From positions 8,279,546 through 8,343,545 of the forward strand of contig CM028334.1 in the NCBI GenBank assembly GCA_016647705.1: DNA of 64,000 nucleotides. The letters are read 5' to 3'. Positions 9,700 to 19,120 of this stretch are shown piece after piece. This DNA comes from Eucommia ulmoides (lineage: Eukaryota; Streptophyta; Magnoliopsida; Garryales; Eucommiaceae). Position numbers and translations under genes: made by a program. Position 1 is the first letter of the stretch. The number at the start of each line of letters is the position of its first letter. The notes below the pieces were generated by a model. That model saw nothing but the letters and a program-made list of their open reading frames with translations. It searched no databases and was not told the DNA's origin.

Positions 9700-12605
9700 A
9701 AACAACATGTTAACATTCATATATATTAACGTTAACTCTTCATTTTTTTCAACCAAAAACTTAAATGTGTTAACGTTAATACAACCACACGCGTCAATTG
9801 CAGTTGATTCTTTTACAAAAACTTTAACGCATTCATCTTAGAAATCTTATTTTTATTCTTTGCGTTAACATTAACACATTTTTATATGAAAAAAAGTCAA
9901 CTAATAAACTCAATAATGTTAACACATTTTGGCAACAACATACATGAATCTTTTTATGTGTTAACGTTGATGAAAATAATTCACACGCATGCGAACAAAA
10001 AAACTACATCAACGTTAACGCATTCTCCCCCCCCTTTTTGGGGTATAAAACAACATGTAGTTTAAATTAACAAAGCATGTGACGATTTTCAAAAATAGTT
10101 TTTTGTGTTACACATGAATGTTAAAGCACAACACGTTTTTTGATTACCTTTTCAGCTGGCAAGAGGCTGATGGGAAGAAAATATGGTAAGACACCATCTC
10201 TCCAAATGCGGCACGCTATATTCCTTCCCCTTGGTGTGGTCCACCAACGTTGTGTGCTCATACAACCAATACTAGAAAAACAAAAAATGTACGATGTCAA
10301 GCAGTTTTCACAAACAAAGTTTTTTTATTTCGGAAAAACAATTCCTAATGGTTATGTGTACACTTGGAGAGCAAGCATGCACCCTGTGATCAACTGGGGT
10401 TCCATGTATGACTTTTTCAGGCTCGTCTCCAACTCTGTGAATATCGCGGCTATCCAATTGTAATTGGCCATGTCTTCAATCGTTTCAACATATCGAATTA
10501 ACCACTTCGGGACCTGTTGCTCAGTGATTGCAAAGAAATATGTTGTCATCAAGTGCAGAATGACCATACGCACAATATCTTGTATCGTTTCTTCATTTCT
10601 GGCGTTCACATTTGCTTCCACCAGCGATCTCAAGTATGTAACACTGAACCGCTGGTCTGTGAATGTTAGCTTAGACATGAATAGAGAGTCAGACTTTGTG
10701 TATCGACTCACAACAATAGGTTCTTCGCCTGTCGCTATCCCTAATGTTAGCTATATGTCCGGCGGGGTTATATGGATGAGTTTGCCCCCAATCCTAAAAC
10801 CCCCCCACGTAGGGTTATAGCACTGGATAATTATCTCGATGAGATCATCATGTTTGTGGATGTTTTCGAGAGTCACTATTTGCTAGTACAATGTCTTAAA
10901 CAATTTCGCAAATGGGGTCCTCGCCAAGAGATTTTTATGCTAATTGTTCCGTTTGTACTCTTTCAGCAGCTCATAAGTCTGTTTTAGGTTGCAGCGATAC
11001 AGGAATGTCCACTGGCTGCACCCTTCCATTTTCGATTTCTTCATAAGTTTTACTGCAAAAATGATGACAAGACAAATAACGCACTTACAATCCACACGTT
11101 TAATGTTAAAGCAATCAGTCCACTTGTTTATTCAGTCTAAAAATTGTACCAAATCCTAACATTCACGCATATTAAACATTAACTCTTCATTTTTTACAAA
11201 ATAAACTTAAGTGTGTTAACGTTAACTCAATTACAATACATCCCCAGTACGTTAACGCAGTCAGTCCAAGTGTTAACGTTAATTGTGTAAATGTTAACTC
11301 AATTTCAATCCAACCCTCAACATTCAAACACATTAACGTAAAATCTTTCTTCTACAGGACAAACTTAATTAGCGGCAACTCACCCAGGCCAAGTGTTTAT
11401 TCAGACAAAAAAAACACCAAAGTCTCTACATTCACACACATTAACGTTAACGCTCCTGTTTAGCAATGGAAACTTATTTTGCGTTAACGTTAGCGCAATT
11501 AAGGTTCACACGTTAATGTTAACGCAATCAATCCAAGTGTTTTACCATTCCAAAAAACGTACCAAATCTAAACATTGCAACACATTAACATTAACGCACA
11601 CCCTTTACAAGCTAAACTTAATTGCGTTAACGTTTACACAATTATAGAGAGGCTTCAATAGCAATCAATTCTTTACAAAAAAACTTCAACGCATCCGTCC
11701 CACAAATCTCATTTTTCATTTTCTTCCATAACAGTTCACACATTTTTTTATGGAAAAATCTCAACTAATAAAGTCCATAACGTTAACACATTGATCAACA
11801 TCAGACACAAATCTTTTTTGTATTAACGTTGACGAAAATGCTTTGCATAGATGTGAACAAACAAACTACATAAACATTAACTCATTTTTTTTTTGGGGGC
11901 GGGGGCAAAACAACATGTGGTTTTAAATCAAAACACGACATACGATGAGAGAGTATTAACGCATACTCTACAACATGCAAGAAACCAAAATCCAAAATTG
12001 GGGAAAACAACATGTTGAAGTCGGTCAAAATAGACGAACATCATTTGTGTCGTTTATCATTTCAATTTCTAAATAGATTTTGCCGAATAAACTAACATCG
12101 ATTTTAGGGTTTTACATACTGTCGGGATTGGGGCTTTCTCGTTTATGGATAGAAGACGACGGGGTGCGTTTGGATTTTGCCATTTGTATAGGGTTTGTGT
12201 AGATTATTAGTTATTCTGCCTCTTTAGTTTTAGGGTTTCGGGAGTTTTGCAGTGAGGAGAGAAAATGGAGAATGTTTTGGCGGTTTCTGTGTAGTGGAGC
12301 AAATAGTGGAATGGGTACCACAATATATTAGAATCAGAACGAACGTGTTTAACTAGACAACTTACTATACGTTAACGTTAACACATTTAATAAACATGAA
12401 CAAAAAAAAAGAGAAAACCACCATTGCAAAGATCTCGGTGAGCTATTTAATTTGATCACAAATTTATATGATTTGATTAAGAAATCAAGCCTACACAGCC
12501 GGATACGTATTGTGGTAGATTTTTTTAGTGTACTGTTCACGTTACATCAGCCAAAACGGTGGTTTGCAAACTCTAAATGGCATGATCTGTAAATAAATGT
12601 TAACG
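9700..12605. repeat. TTAACGTTAACG palindrome field, right side
   Basis: The motif recurs near 9726, 9766, 9960, 10005, 11216, 11272, 11435, 11482, 11512, 11626, 11780, 11824, 12370 and 12598, with many one-mismatch versions. It is absent from the coding-like stretch 10140-11050, so it fills putative introns and 5' flank only. Repeated 'phrases' around it, such as 'catctcaactaataaa' and 'caacatgtggttt', suggest larger duplicated units. Confidence 0.8.
10350..11052 (-). pseudogene. N-terminal DUF1985/plant-mobile-like domain exon of the Ulp1-type gene
   Basis: The minus strand opens after a splice-acceptor-like 'tttttgcag' at about 11053 and reads in one frame through ARTPFAKLFKTLY, IQCYNPTWGGFRIGGKLI, TLGIATGEEPIVV, FSVTYLRSLVEAN, ILHLMTTYFFAITEQQVPKW and ANYNWIAAIFTELETSLKK to GCMLALQVYT. 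Known transposon-borne Ulp1 proteins have the same logic: a 'what the protein looks like when it matches a template' domain with Y/F-N/D-P..F.I.G..I..T..DI.L..G, then a helical 'YPWG' segment and 'GC..ALQVW'. Three stops (10751-10753, 10883-10885, 10940-10942) are all TAG. I cannot choose between DUF1985 and PMD families by eye. Confidence 0.55.
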
Positions 12606-12720
12606 CGAAGGGCCAAATTGAATGACTTTTTCCTAAAGATTTGGTGGGGTCTGAAAACTTAATTCATGGTGTCAGGGGGTTTGAATACTCTATGGCCTAC
12701 CTATAGAGGTCTAAAAAAAA

Positions 12721-13761
12721 TTACCCTTAAATAATTAATTATTAATTAGAAATATAAAAAAATGAAGATGAACATATCAAAGTTCTTTGTCACAAAAACA
12801 TTACTGATTAACAGATGATAATACAGAAAGACAGAATAGAGATTGATATTACAGTGATTATAAAATACTAAATGAAAATTAAGAACAAGATACTTACTGT
12901 ACTACTGAACAGAAACAGAAACAAAAATACTAGAAAAAAATATCGAGGCAATCGTTTAACGATTTCTCCTTAAAGCAAATTTTGCCACAACTATGGTGCT
13001 TACGGTTTAAGTGAACGTCTGTCTCTCAAGATACAACGATCAAACAACTGGTACAAGTGTTAGAATTCAAAAGTTAAAAAAACTCTCTAAAGTAATGCAA
13101 TACAAGCTTAGATATTTGATGCCTATATGCTGAGAATATCTACCATTTTATAAGGAACAAAACCAGTAATTGATGGAAATAAAGAAGCTTGAAACTCCTG
13201 AATTAAGATGGAAGGAAGAGGATGCAATAACTTTTTACAGTTGCACACCTAAACAATCTCTAGTTTTGTAACTCTTTATAGTTAAAAATTTATTTGAACA
13301 ATTAGGATTTTCGACTTTGTTTGGGCTTGGATTTTCAAATTATGTACAAAACATACAAAGTCCAAGCAATCCCCAAGCCACAAGCCACAAGCCCCAAGCC
13401 CTAAGCCCAGGCCCAGGCCCGAGCCCGAGCTCGGTAGGACGGGCGACGTCGGCGTGTGCATGCACGCTTGGCTTTATTTATTTGAGATCCTTTGGCCTAC
13501 TTTCTTTCCATATCAATTCAAAGCCCTGGAAGGCTTATATCCAAGAGATAGCCCGAGACTTAATAAATATATTTTCATATTCTTCAGTTACCAGTATAGG
13601 ATAACCCACACAATACATCAATCAACAACTTCAAGTGGGTACTTTTAATTCACATCTTAAATTATTTTTGCACAAATAAATATATCACATTCATCTCCTC
13701 AATAAGGAGAATACATAGGTAAATTCATATGTCCTAAATTAAGATTGAATCCCACAAATAA
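12721..13761. other. Intergenic sequence, no gene recognised
   Basis: AT-rich sequence with a C-rich imperfect repeat (caagcc/gcccag, 13375-13435) followed by a GC-richer patch. No ORF, splice structure or terminal repeat that I can support. Confidence 0.6.
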
Positions 13762-14019
13762 TTGGGTCATAAAATTCAAAACAAAAATTATATAACAATT
13801 TTTAGGGTAACATGGTATGGCACTAAATCCCATACATTAAATAAAGTTATGGGAAAGTTGGTATGGACCTTGATGAAAGCAAAAATTGGATTATCAGATA
13901 TGATTCTTGAGATTCGAAATGATTCTCCTCTAACTGGGGTTTTTGCAAACAGTGCACCGCGAGTGGGTCTGTTGATGTTGTACTTTCGGTGTGAGAATCC
14001 TTCGAGAGTTCTCAAGTAA
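13762..14019 (+). CDS. Unrecognised 85-residue ORF, possibly an exon remnant
   Basis: The ORF ends with ILEIRNDSPLTGVFANSAP and FRCENPSRVLK followed by TAA. Its sequence is of ordinary protein composition, better than the surrounding random ORFs, and AT-rich 3'-UTR-like sequence follows. I do not recognise a family, and no start context, neighbour or splice site argues strongly for a gene. It may be a chance ORF or a decayed last exon. Confidence 0.2.
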   Translation: MGHKIQNKNYITIFRVTWYGTKSHTLNKVMGKLVWTLMKAKIGLSDMILEIRNDSPLTGVFANSAPRVGLLMLYFRCENPSRVLK

Positions 14020-14400
14020 TTTTGGCATAATAACCGCTAGTAAGGAAGTGTAATTATGCACACATACTTGGCTTGATCCACCTTATAATATTTATGAATT
14101 CTATTAAGTTTATGGTTTTTGCTAATCTTCATTTTTTAAATTCATAAGTTTTCTCTCCTTATTATTGAATGAAAGTTTTTTATCTTCAATTTGTGCTCTT
14201 ACATTATTTCATTAATAACAGATATAAGAGAGAGCTTTTAGGAGGTATTTTGTTTATTATTTCCATTCCCAAATTTTTGTTTTTGTTCCCAGAAAACTTG
14301 AGATAGAAACAAAATCCATAAAAGAAGGAAAACATATATTTTGTTTTGTTCATAGACTTTTAGAAAGAAAATTAGGAAATTTTTTCATTTGTTATCGGAT
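14020..14400. other. Intergenic, AT-rich, nothing recognised
   Basis: No ORF or repeat of note; this is the left flank of the MULE insertion. Confidence 0.5.
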
Positions 14401-14409
14401 TTCTCTTTG
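14401..14409. repeat. 9-bp target site duplication, left copy (TTCTCTTTG)
   Basis: The identical nonamer is found at 29141-29149, immediately outside the inverted repeat ends. Nine bases is the diagnostic duplication length of Mutator-like transposition. Confidence 0.9.
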
Positions 14410-14575
14410 GGGGATAAAGACCTTTTTGGTCCCTAACAAATGGTTTGGGTGCTCAATTGGTCCTTCACATTTGAAAGTTGACACATTTGGTCTTTCACAT
14501 TTGATTTTCATTCCAAATTGGCCCATCAGTTAATTTTTTTTTGTTAATTATTGTTAAATTATATTTATACCCTTT
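14410..14575 (+). repeat. MULE left terminal inverted repeat
   Basis: Pairs with the reverse complement of about 28985-29140 over roughly 150 bases at about 75-80 percent identity by eye, with one extra G at the tip. Confidence 0.85.
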
Positions 14576-14897
14576 AAATTTTTTAATTGGAGTAATTTAT
14601 TTTCTATCTAAAACTTAAGGGTCCAGTGTGTATTTTGGACACTATTCATCATCCTATTCTTCAAGCCAAACAATGGCTACCAACCATAGCTACCACCTCC
14701 CTCACCATACTATCGACGACCACCACCATCTCTGGTATTTCTCTCTCTATATATATCTTTCTCTTCTCCTATCTCTTCTCTCTCTCTACCCAAACCCATT
14801 ACTCTCTCTCTATCACAATACCTTCTTTTTGTTTGGTAGATCTTCGCAAACTACTCAGTCCCTCAACAGATCTAGGCTGATCGAAATTGAAATGGGT
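14576..14897. other. MULE interior, left part
   Basis: Sequence between the left inverted repeat and the retrotransposon: CT-rich microsatellite-like stretches (ctctctctatatatat, tctctctctacc) and CCACCACC-type triplets. ORFs here are compositional and not credible genes. Confidence 0.6.
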
Positions 14898-15494
14898 TGA
14901 TATGTAAGAAATTCCCGCCCACGATTAATAGGAGCTTGAAAGTATGGATGAGTAGGATCGGGGTAGTAGTCCGACCCAACCAACAATAAACCGATAAACA
15001 TACTCAGCAGTATGCACCAGCCTACCAGTAAGAAGGCCTTAACGGCCCAATACTTAGGCAAGAGAAGGCCTGACAAGGAGACCCAATGATGGGTAATCGA
15101 AACCCACAGTAGATAGGCCAAGAAGAGGTCAACCCAATAATTCCCATTACCTCCATTACATGAGGAGAATCGCAACCAACTAACTGGTTGTGAGTGAGAT
15201 CATCACCAGATCTTATGCACATAGGAGGAGATCGTGGAGAGAGCGACCTCACCAACATAACGACATAAATAAATAAGTCTATATAAAAGGAAGGTATCAA
15301 CAGATTATTTTATGATTCAAGTACTTGATCTTTCATCCAAAAAACAGACTAACTTATTCTCATGCTGGAGGTTCTTTGGCGACACCACACTGGTGTCCCT
15401 TGGAGCTAATATATTTTTGTAGGTTCAAGAAGAAGGTTGTGAAGATTTTTGGTACGTGTTTAATCCTTAGCACATGCTATGGATTTTGGCAACA
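14898..15494 (+). repeat. 5' LTR of the Tat element
   Basis: Begins TGATATGTAAGAAATTCCCG and ends TTTTGGCAACA. It is colinear with 27835-28432 throughout, including 'agaaggcctta', 'tgattcaagtacttgatc' and 'ctggtgtccctt'. A TATA-like 'ctatataaaagg' lies at 15279, with R/U5 following. Confidence 0.92.
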
Positions 15495-15499
15495 TTATT

Positions 15500-15514
15500 T
15501 GGCGCTATCTGTGG
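15500..15514 (+). other. Primer-binding-site-like sequence
   Basis: TGGCGCTATCTGTGG follows the 5' LTR by five bases. Plant Ty3/gypsy elements commonly have TGGCGCC-type primer sites here, so this is a mutated version. Confidence 0.6.
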
Positions 15515-15879
15515 AAAACTGAATGGAAAATCTTATCGTTATAATGATGAGATAATTACGAGCAAGAGGAGTAGGTTCGACACAAAGCAGCGACAATCTG
15601 TCGCCAGCCAGTATTGAAGTTCCTATAGAAGCATCAGAAGTGGTTTACGCTAACCCTCCGCCAGAGGTATAAACCACTAATTCACGGATCGATGCTCTGA
15701 CATGGAAGATATCAGAAATGACGGACATAATCATATGGATGGTGCAATAGATCGCCAACAACACACAACAACCCCCTCTTGTTAATAACGGTTTAGGAGA
15801 AGAAATGGAGTCTCCAGAATCTCCAGAACCACTATCACATGGAGAAAGGGTTTTTTAGGGAAACCCAACAAAAAGAAAG

Positions 15880-16920
15880 GTGCCCAGCCGGACAGAGACT
15901 GGCAATTCACATCAGCAGCTCAGAAACAGGGAAGAGAGAGACCTTCTTCTGGATGAACTAGAAATGCTGCTGAAAGAAATTGAGATGCCATTCACCTCTG
16001 ACATATTAGAGGTGTCATTCTTGGATAAATTTGACTCTATAAAGTTCAAAAAATATGATTGAAAGACAGGCCAAGTTGACCATATCTACCAGTTCAAACA
16101 TGTTATGGTTCTGTATGGAGTATGCAACTCTATGTTGTGCAGAGCTTTCGCCATTACCTTGAAGGGGTCTGCTTTGGAATAGTTGCACAAACTGCTACAT
16201 AATTCCATTTCATCATTCACAAACTTTAGGAAATAATTTATCAATTGCTTCATAACCTGCCAAAGGTTAATGAAGGGAGCCGATTATCTGCTATCTCTAC
16301 GACAAGAAAAGAAAAATTCCTTGTGCCAAATATATGAACTACTTCAATAAAGAACTAACGTGTATTGAGGGTTGCGACACTAACCTCATTATAAACGCAT
16401 TTACTTCGGGGTTACACCATGGCCGATTCCAAGACTCACTCACCAAGCACAATCCTAAGAGCATGACTAAGCTAATGGAGAGAGTTAAACCCTACATGAA
16501 GTTGGAGGATGTCAGATTTGCGAGAGAATGAATGGTATCATCCAAAGATAACCCTAGATAAAGTAAGAAAGACAACAGCAGAGCCAAGGGTAGCAACTCA
16601 GACAAGCAGAAAGATCGTCCCAGAAGCTCAGGATCGAGATCTGATGTACGTTAAGAGCCAAACCTCCCAGGACTATGGATGCCAATCTCCATGATTCTAC
16701 ATGAAATTCGTTCGCCCGAGGTAGTTCAATGGCCACCTAAGATCCACGCAAAATCCAATAAAAAGAACAAAGAAAAGTATTGAGAATTCCACAAGGATCA
16801 TGGCCGTGACACAGTTGACTACTAGGATCTCAAAAAGGAGATTAAACGGCTAATTAACATGGGTCAGTTACCTGGCTATCTGCAGGAGTGATTAAGGGAT
16901 AGGAAGAGGTCCAGGGACGA
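15880..16920 (+). pseudogene. Tat gag remnant
   Basis: Pieces of a plant Ty3/gypsy gag (PF03732-like) appear in order over several frames: PFTSDILEVSFLDKFDS near 15990, then after a stop QVDHIYQFKHVMVLYGV, CRAFAITLKGSALE and a stop replacing the expected Trp near 16185, then DYLLSLRQEKKNSLCQIYE and the piece 16334-16531 (FNKELTCIEGCDTNLIINAF). The C-terminal section has FHKDHGRDTVDY near 16790, equivalent to the 'C-E-F-H..HGH.T..C' pseudo-knuckle with its cysteines lost. Gag would form the virus-like particle. Multiple stops and frameshifts make it non-coding now. Confidence 0.75.
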
Positions 16921-17059
16921 AAGCCGTCACGAAAATTGTGATAAGAAACAAAAATATGACGGTCCTAACAGTAATCGTAAAGTCAATTATACGATAAACA
17001 CTGTTAGACCTGCTACTGGAGAAACCAATCGCGAATGGAAGAGAAAAATCTGAGAAACA

Positions 17060-17330
17060 GCGTTAGAACACAATTATGGAGAAGAAATGTTAGTGACTAC
17101 GAAGCCAGGATCGATTATCACCTTCAATAACAAAGATTGCAAGGGAATAGTGCATCCACATGAACATGCCCTGGTTATAACTCTTTGGATCTCTAGTTTT
17201 GAAGTAAGAAGAATTCTGATTGATATGGGCACCTCTGCCAACCTCATCTTTGTAGACACATTGAAGTAAATAGGGGTGCCCAACTAAGATATTAGCTTAA
17301 CTCAAATGGTTATAGTAGGATTCAACGGGA
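17060..17330 (+). pseudogene. Tat aspartic protease remnant
   Basis: The frame 17087-17269 reads HPHEHALVITLWISSFEVR, then RILIDMGTSANLIF, matching the plant gypsy protease signature 'HDDALVIT..I....V.RVLIDTGSSADII'. The catalytic triplet Asp-Thr-Gly is Asp-Met-Gly here, and a stop follows 'DTLK'. The domain continues as VGFNGTK near 17315, where it is abruptly joined to reverse transcriptase sequence. Confidence 0.75.
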
Positions 17331-17334
17331 CAAA

Positions 17335-17700
17335 GTAATATCTTTTGGTTTGAGAAATGCAGAAGCCACTTACTAACGATTGGTGAACCGCATGTTCCAA
17401 GAGAAGATTGGAATGAACATAGAGGTCTATATAAACGATAAGCTAGTTGAATATTCTAAAAAATAAAGATCACCTGGGGTATCTGGAGAAAGCTTTTGCA
17501 ATACTACGACAGTTAAATATGAAATTAAACCCAAAATAATGCGCATTTGGTGTAATATCAGACAAATTTTTAGGCTTCGTGGTAAACTAGTCAGGAATCA
17601 TGGTGGATTCAGGATAGTTAGAAGCCGTCCAAAGTGAGAAGTCCCCTAAAACTATAAGAGAAGTCTAAGTGCTGACAGGGAGGTTAGCAGCCCTAAACAT
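17335..17700 (+). pseudogene. Tat reverse transcriptase, C-terminal half only
   Basis: Directly after the protease the frame reads FGLRNAEATYQRLVNRMFQ and EVYINDKLVEYSKK. The family has 'MPFGLKNAGATYQRLVN' and 'YVDDMLVKS', so the catalytic Tyr-x-Asp-Asp is Tyr-Ile-Asn-Asp. Downstream MKLNPK, CAFGVISDKFLGFVV and ALNIFISKFTNRC follow the thumb/connection. Everything N-terminal to the palm motif is missing, implying a deletion of several hundred bases at about 17335. Frameshifts lie near 17465 and 17500. Confidence 0.8.
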
Positions 17701-18240
17701 ATTCATCTCCAAATTCACTAATAGATGTGCTCTTTTCTTCAAGATCTTGAAAGGGAGCAAGAACTTTCAGTGGGATGAGAATAACGAATGGGCTTTGCAG
17801 TCCATTAAATAATACTTGGGTTCAGTCGAAACACTAGCCAAAGTAAACCCAGGAGATGAGCTCTACTTGTACTTGGTGGTAACTATAGTCGCAGTAAGTG
17901 CAATGTTGGTAAAAGATTACCCAGGAGGGTAAAAACAAATTTTTTACACAAGCAAGTCACTAGTCCCAGCTGAGACTCACTATACTGAGCTGGAAAAGCT
18001 CGCCCTACCTTTGGTAACTTCAGCTCGAAAGCTAAGGCCATACTTTCTAGCGCAAGTAATCAATGTACTGACCTCTTACGCCCTTAGAGCAGTAATACAC
18101 AGACCAAAGGCCTCCGGACGTCTCATGAAGTAGGTAATAGAAGTTGGTGAGTTCTTCATCAAGTACAAGCCCATAACTGCAATTAAAGGACAAGCTCTAG
18201 CAGACTTCATTTCGAACTTGACTCCTCCTGGTGAAATAGT
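17701..18240 (+). pseudogene. Tat RNase H (first)
   Basis: Segments match the Ty3 RNase H: FYTSKSLVPAETHYTELEKL, ALPLVTSARKLRPYF and FIKYKPITAIKGQALADFI, corresponding to 'YYTSKAL..AE.RY...EKLALAL..A.RKLRPYF' and 'I.Y.PRTAIKGQALADFI'. Stops interrupt at about 17930 and 18130. This domain normally removes the RNA strand during cDNA synthesis. Confidence 0.8.
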
Positions 18241-18264
18241 AACGGAAGATAGAGAATGCCCTGA

Positions 18265-18460
18265 TCAGTCAGCTGCGCCGTGGAAATTGTGGGTCGATGG
18301 AGCCTCAAACATGAAAGGGTATGGTGTAGGCATAGTCCTAGAAAAAGTAAAAGAGCTAACCATGTCACTTTGAAATTTCAAATTTGAAGCTATTCCAAGA
18401 GATGAAAATGAGAAAGGTAATGCACTATCCATACTGGTATCATCATTTGGACCGAATTGG
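18265..18460 (+). pseudogene. Tat second (archaeal-type) RNase H, internally deleted
   Basis: APWKLWVDGASNMKGYGVG is the start of the extra RNase H specific to Tat-lineage elements (WTLYVDGASN...GSGAGIVL). After a TGA stop near 18371 the sequence jumps to FKFEAIPRDENEKGNALS, which is the end of the same domain ('F.L.QVPREEN..ADALS'). About 80-90 residues with the remaining catalytic acidic residues are absent. Confidence 0.8.
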
Positions 18461-18469
18461 CAATCCGAA

Positions 18470-19120
18470 ATGGTGGAGTTTCTTGAGAAACTATCAATAG
18501 AAACACCAATCAACCTTTGCGTATGGATAGGCAAACGAGATCAGGAAGAAGACTGGATAAACCCTTTAGTTCGATATCTAAAGGAAGGAACTCTACCAGA
18601 CGACAAAGAATCAGCCCGAAAGGTCCTGTACAAAGTGTCGAGGTACGTTATGACCGACAAAAAACTGTATAGAAGGTCTTTTACTCAACCTTTATTGCTT
18701 TGTTTAGGGCCAAAGGAAGCCACCTACGTCCTCCAAGAGATCCATGAGGGAGTTTGTGGAAATCATTAAGAGGAAGAACTTTGGCACACAAGGCACTTAC
18801 AATTGGTTATCATTGGCCAACAATGCTTAGTGATGCGCAAGAATACGTCAAAAAATATGACAAGTACCAACGGTTCTTAAATGATATCAAATTCCCAGCT
18901 CAAGAGTAGACACCGATAATCAGACCATGGCCTTTTGCTCAATGGGAGATGAATGTACTAGGGCCATTCACCCCAATACCAAGGAACAGGAAGTACTTGT
19001 AGGTAGTAATTGATTACTTTACCAAGTGGGTTGAATTTGAATGCTTTATAATAGTAGGAGAAAACAAAGTGAAAAACTTTCTCTAGAAAAATGTGATCTG
19101 CTGTTTTGGCATTCCAGCGA
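18470..19120 (+). pseudogene. Tat integrase, N-terminal zinc finger and start of core
   Basis: An open frame 18470-18769 covers the linker and LYRRSFTQPLLLCLGPKEA and the first histidines of the HHCC finger (EIHEGVCGNH). It continues with YHWPTMLSDAQEYVKKYDKYQRF in a shifted frame; both zinc-binding cysteines are Tyr. The core begins PWPFAQWEMNVLGPF, VVIDYFTKWVEFE and CCFGIPAI, and breaks at the solo LTR insertion (AGCGA duplicated). Confidence 0.8.
19116..19120. repeat. 5-bp target site duplication AGCGA (left)
   Basis: AGCGA at 19116-19120 recurs at 21331-21335. Joining across it restores the integrase codons Gly-Ile-Pro-Ala-Ile-Leu-Ile-Ser. Confidence 0.85.

Larger units (their letters stand above)
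5718..12720. mobile_element. Candidate DNA transposon carrying a Ulp1-type protease gene; ends not resolved
   Basis: The block is defined by three things: a decayed minus-strand gene with a C-terminal Ulp1-like protease (7130-11052), a very high density of the motif TTAACGTTAACG in all noncoding parts (about 5950-6930 and 9700-12605), and different sequence on either side. Ulp1-like genes are known passengers of plant CACTA and Mutator-like elements. CACTACTGCAA at 5718 resembles a CACTA-type left end, but I find no matching inverted CACTA end near 12600-12730, so class and borders are unproven. Confidence 0.45.
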
